Shown here piece by piece: positions 17,938 through 26,929 of a stretch of DNA of 64,000 nucleotides. Made by a program: the position numbers and the translations under genes. Under the pieces are notes generated by a model. That model did not search any database. It saw only the letters and a program-made list of their open reading frames with translations, and had not been told where the DNA came from. The DNA comes from Winogradskyella sp046545555 (GTDB lineage Bacteria; Bacteroidota; Bacteroidia; Flavobacteriales; Flavobacteriaceae). The stretch lies in contig NZ_JBHZTH010000001.1 of assembly GCF_046545555.1 (NCBI RefSeq), positions 1,674,001-1,738,000 on the forward strand, given 5' to 3'. The stretch's first letter is position 1, and every line of letters starts with the position of its first letter.

Positions 17938-20784
17938 TTACTGTTTTAAATTAGGATCCTTACCATTTATCAAAATAGGCTTTCCAAATCCTAGTCCTTC
18001 TAATTTATCTAATTGTGTTTTGGCATCACCAACAACGAGATAAATCATTTGGTCGGGTTTAATAAATTTATTTGCAAGCCCCTTTATATCGCTAACGGTT
18101 AAATTTTTAACAATGGTTTCGCGTTGTTTTGCGTAATCATCTGGGAAGCCATAATTGCTGATATTAGAGAGCATATTTAATTTAGCTCCGAGAGTTTCAA
18201 AAGCACGTGCACCACTTTTTAAGGTGTAACCTTTTGTGACTTCTAAGTCGTTACTATCATAATTATCACCGTAGTTTTCTAAAATAGATTTAACTAAAGC
18301 AGTAGATTCTGAAGTAACATTACTTCTTACACCACTAGAAATGCTAAAACTACCCACTTTATCATTTCCACGAAAGCCTGATCTAATACCATAGGTGTAG
18401 CCTTTACCTTCTCTTAGTTGTTGCGTAAGTTGTGACGCAAAACCACCACCACCTAAGCGGTAATTCATAACCGTTGCAGCAAAGTAATCATCATCCGTTA
18501 CTTTAGGAGCAGGATAACCAAAGCGCAATACGGATTGTTTAGCATCTGGTACATCATAAAAGTAAATTTTTGATGCAGTTGGTGCAGCAACTTCAGGAAG
18601 TTCTGGAATAACAACTTCTTTTACTTCCCAATTTTTATTTAATGTTTCTAAAGTAGATAGAGCTTCATCTTGAGAAATATCACCAACAATATGAACTTTA
18701 GCTAAAGTAGGAGAAACATAATTGTTGTAATATGTTTTTAAATCGTCTATAGTTATCGCTTCTACAGAAGCTTCAGTGCCACTATTACTATTAGATAGGA
18801 TATGATTTTCGCCATAAAGTAATTTGTTGAATTCAGTCTGAGCAATAGCATTAGGATTTGCTTCACGACGTTGAATACTACTTTTTGTACTTTGTTTTAT
18901 AAGCTGAAATTCGTTTTCGTCCCAACGCGGTTCTAATAATATTTCACTGACTAAGGTCATAGTAGCTTCAAAATTCTTTGATAACGTATTACCATTTATA
19001 TAAATAGCGTCATTTGTTGCATAAGCACCTATGTTAGCACCTAGACTTTCAATTTCATTTTCTAATTGTTCTGGCGTTTTTGTTTTAGTCCCTTTGGTTA
19101 ATAAATCGGCTAATAGATTAGATACACCGATTTTATCCTTGTTTTCTAGTAACATCCCACCGTCAATTTGAATTTCGAACTGTACCAACGGCACTTCACT
19201 ATTTTCTATACCTAGAACTTTTATACCAGAATCTAAACTTTGTTTCCAAACTTCAGGAACTTTTACATCTGGACTTTCTCCATAATCTGGTTCTATACTT
19301 CTATCGAAACTAGAAGGTGTTTTTTCGTAGGTTGCTGCGATTGACGCATCAAAAGACTCTTCTGCACCATCAATAATTTTTTCTTCTACTACTGCTGCTA
19401 GTTGGGAATTTACTAGAGTAAGTTGTTGTTGTCCTTTAGGTACAAAACTTGTCGCTATATAATTCTTATCTTTTATGTAAGTATTATAAACACGCATTAC
19501 GTCTTCTGGAGTTACAGCTAAAATATTCTCCACATCTTTACTAATAAAACCAGCATCACCTGCGAAAATTTCATATTGTGTTAACTGTGCTCCTTTACCT
19601 AAAACACTCGATAACCCGTTGTAGAAATTAGTTTCTTGTCCGGCCTTAATTCTATTTAAGTCTTGTTTAGAAATTCCATTAGCTTCAAAAGAATCAAAAC
19701 CTTTATTAATGGCTTTTACAACAGTATTTAAGTTAATTTGATCAAAGGCTGTTACACTAAGTTGTATTTGGCCAGAAACTTCAGAATTGTAGCCACCCAT
19801 GCCAACATAACTTGTAAGTTGTTCATCTTCAACTAAAACTTTATACAAAGGCGCTTTCTTACCTTGTGTTAAATATTGAGATAATACATCTAAAGCATAA
19901 GAATCTTCGTGATATTGATGCACACCTGGCCAAACCATTGTGAGACGTGGTGCACGTGCAAAATTATCTTCATAATACAAATGTTTAGAGCTTTCTAAAA
20001 CCGCAGGTTGCTTTGCCAAAACAGGTATGTCTTTACCTCGTGGGATTTCATTAAAATATTTTTTTACCCAAGTTTTAGTTTGCTCCACATCTAAATCTCC
20101 TGCAATAGTAAGTACCACATTATTTGGAACATACCAGCGATTAAAGAAATCTTTGACGTCTTGTAATGTTGCATTTTGTAAATCTTCTAAAGAGCCAATA
20201 ACTTGCCAACTGTAAGGATGCCCTTTTGGGTAGAGGTTACTATCAACTACATATTGATTATGTCCATAAGGTCTATTATCTACAGACTGACGTTTTTCAT
20301 TCTTAACCACTTGTTTTTCTTTGGCTAAAACTGGATCAGTTACGGTGTTAATAAAGTAGCCCAGTTTATCTGCTTCTGCCCAAATCATTTTTTCTAAAGC
20401 ATCTTTTGGAACTGTTTGTAAATAATTGGTTCGATCTCTATTGGTAGAGCCGTTTGCCCCAGAACCGCCAATACGCGCACTCATTTGGTCTAATCCTCCT
20501 TTGCCAAGATTTTCTGATTCTAAGAATAAGAGATGTTCAAATAGGTGTGCAAATCCTGTACGCCCTTCAATTTCTCTTGCTGAACCTACATGCGCCGTTA
20601 ATGATACAGCAACTACTGGATCTGATTTATCAACATGAAGAATAACTTTTAAACCATTATCTAAAGTGAATTTTTCATAATCGACTTTAAACTCTGGTGA
20701 TGATTCTGTGCTATTGTCTTGTTTGCATGTGTAAAGTGTAGCTAAAACGAAAAGCCCTAGGATTAGTGGTTTGATGTGTTTCAT
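17938..20784 (-). CDS. M16 family zinc metallopeptidase (two-domain)
   Basis: A 948-residue predicted lipoprotein (hydrophobic start, Cys20). It contains two M16 modules. The N-terminal one has the inverted zinc motif HxxEH at residues 80-84 (HLFEH) and a downstream glutamate region ('VVKNEKRQSVDNRPYG'). The C-terminal half (~510-940) lacks the zinc motif, as usual for pitrilysin/PqqL-like periplasmic enzymes in which the second domain is structural. It ends with 'IYLVVGDAKTQLDKLEGLG', typical of M16. The likely role is degradation of peptides in the periplasm. It lies 100 bp downstream of the M14 peptidase gene on the same strand. Confidence 0.9.
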   Translation of the reverse strand: MKHIKPLILGLFVLATLYTCKQDNSTESSPEFKVDYEKFTLDNGLKVILHVDKSDPVVAVSLTAHVGSAREIEGRTGFAHLFEHLLFLESENLGKGGLDQMSARIGGSGANGSTNRDRTNYLQTVPKDALEKMIWAEADKLGYFINTVTDPVLAKEKQVVKNEKRQSVDNRPYGHNQYVVDSNLYPKGHPYSWQVIGSLEDLQNATLQDVKDFFNRWYVPNNVVLTIAGDLDVEQTKTWVKKYFNEIPRGKDIPVLAKQPAVLESSKHLYYEDNFARAPRLTMVWPGVHQYHEDSYALDVLSQYLTQGKKAPLYKVLVEDEQLTSYVGMGGYNSEVSGQIQLSVTAFDQINLNTVVKAINKGFDSFEANGISKQDLNRIKAGQETNFYNGLSSVLGKGAQLTQYEIFAGDAGFISKDVENILAVTPEDVMRVYNTYIKDKNYIATSFVPKGQQQLTLVNSQLAAVVEEKIIDGAEESFDASIAATYEKTPSSFDRSIEPDYGESPDVKVPEVWKQSLDSGIKVLGIENSEVPLVQFEIQIDGGMLLENKDKIGVSNLLADLLTKGTKTKTPEQLENEIESLGANIGAYATNDAIYINGNTLSKNFEATMTLVSEILLEPRWDENEFQLIKQSTKSSIQRREANPNAIAQTEFNKLLYGENHILSNSNSGTEASVEAITIDDLKTYYNNYVSPTLAKVHIVGDISQDEALSTLETLNKNWEVKEVVIPELPEVAAPTASKIYFYDVPDAKQSVLRFGYPAPKVTDDDYFAATVMNYRLGGGGFASQLTQQLREGKGYTYGIRSGFRGNDKVGSFSISSGVRSNVTSESTALVKSILENYGDNYDSNDLEVTKGYTLKSGARAFETLGAKLNMLSNISNYGFPDDYAKQRETIVKNLTVSDIKGLANKFIKPDQMIYLVVGDAKTQLDKLEGLGFGKPILINGKDPNLKQ

Positions 20785-20804
20785 GATTGATATTTATTTT
20801 TCGT

Positions 20805-20880
20805 CTGTCAGGTCGATCGCAGTCGAGGCCTATTTTATTTTTATAATATTTTAAACTCTCGACCGCGCTCGAGGAGACAG
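20805..20880. repeat. Imperfect inverted repeat of GTCGAG-type between the peptidase genes
   Basis: CTGTCAGGTCGATCGCAGTCGAG (shown in part; left arm 20805-20827) is matched on the opposite strand by 20858-20880 at about 18 of 23 positions, around an AT-rich 30-bp centre. The GC-rich arms stand out against the local AT-rich sequence. Dispersed 'GGTCGAGCGCAGTCGAG'-like elements are common in flavobacterial intergenic regions, so this is probably one such family member. It may form a hairpin that stabilises or ends the M14 transcript. Confidence 0.6.
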
Positions 20881-20884
20881 AAAA

Positions 20885-23380
20885 TTACAATTCAAAAGCA
20901 TTATTATTAACAAAGAAAATAGAGTTGACTAAAAATAGTTTTCCGTTTTCCCAAAAGCTTCTAAACATTGGATTGTCTGCCATATAAATAAAGCTTCCAC
21001 TGCCCATACGTTCTTCACCAAACACTAAGGTTTTATCTAGGTTTTTGAGTGCGTTTTTTCCTGCAAAGCCGGAGTATACTTTAGTGTCTTTTAGGTGTGC
21101 CACGTTATAACCGCTTTCTAATAAGTTATAAGCAGAACTTCCTAACTTTAAAGAGAAGTAATCGTTATCATAACCAAAAGCCATAGGATGTGTATGATCT
21201 ACTTTAGTTTTAAAAATAGCACCTGTGATGAGGTTGTTAGTGTACTCACGTTCTCTATCTGCATATGGCGTTAAATTATTATTTTCGACGTTATTATTAG
21301 AAGTATCAGTATCTGATGATTTGTACTTTAAGCTAAATCCTTCCTTACCAGCAAAACTTCTTAAAGCACCATCAATAGCAATAACCTTTCCGCCAGAACG
21401 TACCCAGTTTTTAAGTTTCTTCATGTTAGCATCATTTAAAACACTTCCATAATAGCCATTAGGTAGAATTAAAACATTGTATTTACTTAAATTAGTACTG
21501 CTAAAATTATCTGTATTTATTGATGTTAATGGGTAATGTAATTGCTGTTCAAAAAAGTGCCAGATAGCACCATAACTTAAAGAAGATGTGCCATCTCCAG
21601 AAAGTATGGCTACCTTTTGATTATTTATAAGCTTAATATCTGGTGAACCAATATCTGGGGTGGTTTGAGAAAATCCAGAATTAATCTTAGTTAAAGGTTG
21701 AGAATGTTTACTCACTAGGTTATTTAGGTTGCCTAAAAAATCGCTTAGATGAGCATTATCACCTTTTGTAATTATTAAAGAACCGCGTTCAAACTTTTTG
21801 CCATTAGAACTAAAAGATCGTTCTGTAAACCGTACTTTAAACTTATTTTTTAATAAGTCTGCTAAAAATTGTGCATCCTTAAGAGAATTCCATTTGCTAA
21901 CATAGCCATAAGCTTCGTACATTACTTGAAATTCTGAGCGCTCAAATTGTTTGCTACTCGCTACTTTAGAGTTACTAGCAATAGCGTCTAGGCCATAAGC
22001 ATAAGGTAAAGACCAAGCTGTGATATCATAGGTTAATGAATCAGAAAGTTTGGCATTAGGTTCAAAAAGTACTTTTACCATTTTACCTTTAGGTTGACTA
22101 GTATGAACAACTAATGCATTAGGATTTACGGACATACTTCCTTGCTTTCCACTATTGTAATCGTATCCTGAGACTTTACTACTTGTTGGGTTTTCGTAAA
22201 CTATCTCATGTTTAGTTAATAATTTTTTAAGGCTGTTTAGTTTATCTTCATTGCCTTTAAGAACATAACTCTTATATTTTAAGTCTGAATTATCAAAGAA
22301 CTTCGCAAATTCAGAATTTAATTTTGTTGCATTTTTCGAAGCCATTTCTATTGTAGATAGGCCGGTAGTTGTATGATGTGTTAAACGTTCTACTAAAGTT
22401 AAAACATGTCCTTCATCATTTAAAATTCCTAAACCTGCTCTACCATGTCCACCTTGTTCGTAGGTCATGCCAATAGCACCCATGTAAGTTGGATATGTAT
22501 CACCATAGCTTGGATAGAATAAATCATAGCGCTCTCTTGTGTAAAATAGCCAGCCTTCAGCATCAAAATATTTTGTGTGATTTTTTCCGATTTCTGTTTG
22601 AAAATCGCGCTGCCAATCACTGATGATTTCATGAAAAGGTTCTGCCGCAGGTGCAAAATAATAAGGTTCATTTATACCTTGCTCATGAAAATCTACATGG
22701 ATATGAGGCATCCATTTATTATAGGCTTTTAGTCTAAGTGTACTTTCTGTTTGTGTGGCCCATAACCAATCTCTATTTAAATCAAATAAATAGTGATTTG
22801 GTCTTCCGCCTGGCCAAGGTTCTTTGTGCTCAGAGGCCTGTTGGTCTATATCGTAGGGTTGGCTCGCAGTTTCATTATACCAATTGACATAGCGATCGCG
22901 ACCATCTGGATTAATGCAAGGATCGATAATTACAATAGTATTTTTTAGTAATTCTTTTCGTTCAGTTAAAAGTTTATACAAAGTTAGCATGGAAGCTTCA
23001 CTGCTAGAGGCTTCGTTGCCGTGTACATTATAACTTAGCCAAACGATAGCAACTTCTGTTGAAGTTGGTCTGCCCTCAAGCAATCCAGCATTTTTTAAAT
23101 TATTTTCTCGAATGATTTCGAGATTTTTTAAATTTTCTTCACTAGACACATAAGCTAAGTATAATGACCTGCGCTCATTAGTTTTCCCATAGGTTTCTAG
23201 TATTACTTGATTAGGAAGAGTTTCTGAAACAGACTTAAAATAGTCTACTACTTGATGATGACGACTAAATTGAGTACCAATATCATATCCTAAAAACTCA
23301 CTAGGTGATTTAATATTTTGCGCAAAGGTGAAAGTCAGTGCGAATAAAGTAATGCATAGAAAAGAAAATAAATGACGCAT
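20885..23380 (-). CDS. M14 family zinc carboxypeptidase
   Basis: An 831-residue exported protein with a signal peptide ending TFAQ. The catalytic M14 domain comes first: zinc ligands His120 and Glu123 in 'NVHGNEASSSEA', the substrate-binding 'CINPDGRDRYVNW', and the third zinc-ligand region 'IHVDFHEQGINEPYYF'. The large C-terminal part (~420-831) contains a class I glutamine-amidotransferase-like segment ('YNVLILPNGYYGSVL...LKNWVRSGGKVIAID', shortened), common in bacteroidotal M14 proteins. It probably trims peptides in the periplasm or outside the cell. It is the upstream gene of a pair with the M16 peptidase. Confidence 0.9.
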   Translation of the reverse strand: MRHLFSFLCITLFALTFTFAQNIKSPSEFLGYDIGTQFSRHHQVVDYFKSVSETLPNQVILETYGKTNERRSLYLAYVSSEENLKNLEIIRENNLKNAGLLEGRPTSTEVAIVWLSYNVHGNEASSSEASMLTLYKLLTERKELLKNTIVIIDPCINPDGRDRYVNWYNETASQPYDIDQQASEHKEPWPGGRPNHYLFDLNRDWLWATQTESTLRLKAYNKWMPHIHVDFHEQGINEPYYFAPAAEPFHEIISDWQRDFQTEIGKNHTKYFDAEGWLFYTRERYDLFYPSYGDTYPTYMGAIGMTYEQGGHGRAGLGILNDEGHVLTLVERLTHHTTTGLSTIEMASKNATKLNSEFAKFFDNSDLKYKSYVLKGNEDKLNSLKKLLTKHEIVYENPTSSKVSGYDYNSGKQGSMSVNPNALVVHTSQPKGKMVKVLFEPNAKLSDSLTYDITAWSLPYAYGLDAIASNSKVASSKQFERSEFQVMYEAYGYVSKWNSLKDAQFLADLLKNKFKVRFTERSFSSNGKKFERGSLIITKGDNAHLSDFLGNLNNLVSKHSQPLTKINSGFSQTTPDIGSPDIKLINNQKVAILSGDGTSSLSYGAIWHFFEQQLHYPLTSINTDNFSSTNLSKYNVLILPNGYYGSVLNDANMKKLKNWVRSGGKVIAIDGALRSFAGKEGFSLKYKSSDTDTSNNNVENNNLTPYADREREYTNNLITGAIFKTKVDHTHPMAFGYDNDYFSLKLGSSAYNLLESGYNVAHLKDTKVYSGFAGKNALKNLDKTLVFGEERMGSGSFIYMADNPMFRSFWENGKLFLVNSIFFVNNNAFEL

Positions 23381-23516
23381 GTTTGTTGGTTTTGTTTCAA
23401 AGCTAGTAAATATAAAGAGGGAATTCTAGAATATTAGTATTGGGACTTGAATTAACTAAAAATTAGCAGTTAGATTTTACACTTGCCGTATATTTATACT
23501 TTTATAAAATTAGTAT

Positions 23517-25112
23517 ATGCCAACCGACTATATTCCATTCAGAGAAACCAACTATTTCTCTGATTTTATCTGTGATTACTTAGATCAAAAACCAGAATTA
23601 CGTTCACTTTACAATCGGTTTCCGACAATAGAAAACTTTCAAGCTCAGTTTTTAGAGAAGTCAAAAACGTTTAATAATAAAGGACGATCTGTACTCGTAG
23701 ATGTTCTTAAAAAGCAATACTCAAATTTAGAAATAAGTGAATTGACACATCAGCAGATAGAAAGTTTACAAAATGAAAAAACCTTTACAATCACTACTGG
23801 TCATCAATTAAATTTATTTACTGGACCGTTATATTTTCTTTATAAAATCATTTCGACGATTAATTTAACGACGCAATTAAAAGAAACTTATCCTGAATAT
23901 AATTTTGTCCCTTTCTATTGGATGGCTTCAGAAGACCATGATTTTGAAGAAATTAATTATTTTAATTTTAGAGGTAAAAAAATTCATTGGAACTCTGAGC
24001 AAACGGGTGCTGTAGGCCATTTTAATACGGATGGTTTAGAGGCAGTTAAAGAAGTTATTTCAGCAGAATTTGGATTAGGAAAAAATGCAGAACAATTAAA
24101 AGAATGGTTTAAAGAAGCTTATTTAAATCACGATAATTTGGCCAGTGCGACGCGTTATTTGGCAAACCAATTATTTGGAAAGTATGGTTTGGTTATTTTA
24201 GACTCAGATCATAAAGATTTAAAATCTTTGTTTATACCAAATATGCAGAAGGAACTTATTGAGCAAACTGCTTTTCAGAATGTAAGTGATACTAATGCGA
24301 TATTAGAAAATTTAGGTTTAAAGGTTCAAGTTAACCCAAGAGAAATAAATCTATTCTACATTAAAGAGGGTCTAAGGGAGCGAATTGTTGAGCTCGATGG
24401 AGAGTTTTCTGTTTTAGATTCAGATATACGTTGGACTAAAAGTGAATTATTAAAACATCTCACTGATTATCCAGAGCGATTCTCGCCTAATGTAATAATG
24501 CGACCATTATATCAAGAAGTAATTTTACCTAATCTTTGTTATGTAGGAGGTGGAGGTGAAATGATTTATTGGCTTCAGCTTAAATCTAATTTTGAGGATC
24601 AAGGCGTTACATTTCCTATGTTACTACTTAGAAATTCTGCACTTATAAAATCTAAGAAACAGGCTAACAAACTTGAAAAATTGGCCATAGCCAATAAAGA
24701 TTTATTTCTAGATAGAAATACTTTTATAAACAAAAAAGTTAGAAAGATTTCTAACATAGATATTGACTTTTCTGAACAAATAAAAAGTCTTAAACGACAA
24801 TTTGAAGACTTACATCAACTTGCAGAACAAACTGATAAATCTTTCTTGGGCGCAGTGAAAGCTCAAGAAATAAAGCAAATAAAAGGCTTAAAACATTTAG
24901 AGAAACGTTTGCTCAAAGCACAGAAATTAAGGTTAAAAGATCAGATAGAGCGTTGCACGGATTTACAAGAACAGTTATTTCCTGGTAAAAGTTTACAAGA
25001 GCGAAATACTAATTTCTCGGAATTATATTTAGAGTATGGAGATAGCCTAATACCAGAATTATTAAAAAATTTATCGCCATTAGCTGGTGAATTTACAATA
25101 TTAAAATTTTAA
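23517..25112 (+). CDS. bshC: Bacillithiol biosynthesis cysteine-adding enzyme
   Basis: A 531-residue cytoplasmic protein matching BshC along its length: 'IPFRETNYFSDFICDYL' at the start, the conserved 'TITTGHQLNLFTGPLYFLYK' and 'WMASEDHDFEEI', 'PNVIMRPLYQEVILPNLCYV', 'GGGGEMIYW', and a C-terminal coiled coil. BshC is thought to add cysteine to GlcN-malate in the last step of bacillithiol synthesis, a low-molecular-weight thiol of Bacillota and many Bacteroidota. It is a single gene with its own upstream region; no other bsh gene is in the window. Confidence 0.95.
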   Translation: MPTDYIPFRETNYFSDFICDYLDQKPELRSLYNRFPTIENFQAQFLEKSKTFNNKGRSVLVDVLKKQYSNLEISELTHQQIESLQNEKTFTITTGHQLNLFTGPLYFLYKIISTINLTTQLKETYPEYNFVPFYWMASEDHDFEEINYFNFRGKKIHWNSEQTGAVGHFNTDGLEAVKEVISAEFGLGKNAEQLKEWFKEAYLNHDNLASATRYLANQLFGKYGLVILDSDHKDLKSLFIPNMQKELIEQTAFQNVSDTNAILENLGLKVQVNPREINLFYIKEGLRERIVELDGEFSVLDSDIRWTKSELLKHLTDYPERFSPNVIMRPLYQEVILPNLCYVGGGGEMIYWLQLKSNFEDQGVTFPMLLLRNSALIKSKKQANKLEKLAIANKDLFLDRNTFINKKVRKISNIDIDFSEQIKSLKRQFEDLHQLAEQTDKSFLGAVKAQEIKQIKGLKHLEKRLLKAQKLRLKDQIERCTDLQEQLFPGKSLQERNTNFSELYLEYGDSLIPELLKNLSPLAGEFTILKF

Positions 25113-25210
25113 GATTAGAGGATTTTATAATTATATAAAATGGTTGAAAAGTTCGTAAAAATGAATAGTAATGAACTCGTGCTTATTGCAGAATGACTAA
25201 ATAGAATTTG

Positions 25211-26917
25211 CTATTTAATTTCTTCGACTACCTTACCACAATTTAACATAGTGTCTCCATAATAGGGGTTTTTTATAGTATTTTCTTTACTTAACCATTT
25301 GGCACCTTTATTATTATCTGCCATTGGACAATACTGAACAAAAAGCGAATAATCTAAGGGTGCTGAATCAGATAGAGATTTTATAATTATATCAGATAAT
25401 GGTTTAAGATATTCTCTTTGTTTACTTATGTTTTCTTGGCTTATAATAGATTCTATAAGATTTGAAACTTCAGTAAGACTATTTTTATTCGTTGTATTTT
25501 TTAAAGATAATTTTTCAATAGAATTAAGTAATTTCTTAGCACTTATTTTAACCTTTATTGCATCTGAAGAGACAAAAGCGTTCTTCATTTCTAGATAATT
25601 TTTAATGAAATCATCAACCTTAGGTTTCTCTGTCTTATCCCAAGCTATTTGAATTGATTTAGATTTAAAATCTTTATTATTTTGGCTCTTAATGTTTTGA
25701 GTGTTTTCAGAATTTATAAAGTTCATCATTGATTTTTTGCCTTGTAATTGCGCAGCTGCGTCAATTGTAAAAGCACCATCTGTAACAACAACGTCGCCAA
25801 ATTCTAAACCGCTTAAAACCTCGTAATTATTGCCGACAGATCGACCAAGTATAATTTCTGTAATTTCAAATAAAAGTTTGTTAGGATGAGGTTTACGATA
25901 TACAATAGAACGTTTTCCTGTCCAAAGTACAGCAGTTTTTGGAACAGTTAAACCCTTATTGGTAAGTTTAGATTTTACGCTAGCTTCTAATAGCATACCA
26001 GGTTTAAGTTTCCCATTTCTATTGTTTAGTACAACTCTTACTGAAGAAGTTCGTTTGTTTTTATCTAAAATAGGTTCTATAAAATCGATTTTACCAGTTA
26101 TATTTTCTTCTAAAGGTATATTAGTATTTATTTCGACATTCTGTCCAACTTTTAGTAATCCTAATTGACTTTCGTATGCATCGAAGACAGCCCAAACTTT
26201 TCTTAAATCAGATATTTTTAATAAGGGATCTCCTTCTTTATAAAAATCACCTTCAGAAGCAATTACTTCAGTTACTGTCCCCGAAACATCAGCATAGATG
26301 GGGAAATATTTCATAGGTTTTTGTCCTATAATAATATTTTCGATTTGCTGATCGGTTAATTTCCATAAACCTAAAGAATTTCTAACTTCATCGAATAATT
26401 CCCTATGAGTGTTACGATAAGAAACAGAGGTTAATAACTTATTTTGGGCCAAGTATAATTCTGGTGAATATATACGTCCTATTATTTTCCCTTTACTAAT
26501 TTTTGAACCCACATAATTGGCATAGAATTCTTCAATTCTACCCTCAAATATTGATGTTTGTGTTGCATCTGTTTCTTTGTTCGTTTCTATTATGCCAGAG
26601 AGTAATACTGAACTTTCAAAATTATTACTAGGCATAACTTTAGAAGTTTCAATATTTGCTAAAGCTAATGCCTTGGCGGACATTTTAAACTGATTCTGTG
26701 TTAATTCCGTTTGTTCTTCATCAGTAATTTTTAAAACCAAATCCATTGCGCATAATGGACATTTTCCACCTTCCTCTTTTTTAACTTGTGGATGCATAGA
26801 ACACATCCAAATTTCAATTGATGAGTCGTATTCAACGCTTTTATTACCAAAAATTAAATAACTAATTGCAAAACCAAAAACAATTAAACTTATATATATA
26901 ACAATCTTTTTTTTCAT
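25211..26917 (-). CDS. cusB: CusB-type periplasmic adaptor with heavy-metal-binding and DUF3347 domains
   Basis: A 568-residue membrane-fusion protein. It has an N-terminal membrane anchor (~4-23), then a heavy-metal-binding Cys/Met motif (MCSMHP and CPLCAMDL, residues 38-60). Barrel-sandwich and beta-barrel adaptor domains follow (~100-390). A C-terminal DUF3347-like domain (~430-568) contains 'QYCPMADNNKGA' and 'MLNCGK'. It couples the RND pump to an outer-membrane channel. It follows the pump gene after 12 bp in the same operon. The Cys/Met-rich motifs point to copper or silver, though zinc, cobalt or cadmium cannot be excluded. Confidence 0.88.
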   Translation of the reverse strand: MKKKIVIYISLIVFGFAISYLIFGNKSVEYDSSIEIWMCSMHPQVKKEEGGKCPLCAMDLVLKITDEEQTELTQNQFKMSAKALALANIETSKVMPSNNFESSVLLSGIIETNKETDATQTSIFEGRIEEFYANYVGSKISKGKIIGRIYSPELYLAQNKLLTSVSYRNTHRELFDEVRNSLGLWKLTDQQIENIIIGQKPMKYFPIYADVSGTVTEVIASEGDFYKEGDPLLKISDLRKVWAVFDAYESQLGLLKVGQNVEINTNIPLEENITGKIDFIEPILDKNKRTSSVRVVLNNRNGKLKPGMLLEASVKSKLTNKGLTVPKTAVLWTGKRSIVYRKPHPNKLLFEITEIILGRSVGNNYEVLSGLEFGDVVVTDGAFTIDAAAQLQGKKSMMNFINSENTQNIKSQNNKDFKSKSIQIAWDKTEKPKVDDFIKNYLEMKNAFVSSDAIKVKISAKKLLNSIEKLSLKNTTNKNSLTEVSNLIESIISQENISKQREYLKPLSDIIIKSLSDSAPLDYSLFVQYCPMADNNKGAKWLSKENTIKNPYYGDTMLNCGKVVEEIK

Positions 26918-26929
26918 AACTAAACTATT

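Noticed and set aside
25118..25145. AT palindrome after bshC as a terminator
   Set aside because: The stem is almost all A and T with no GC and no clear T run; too weak to call.
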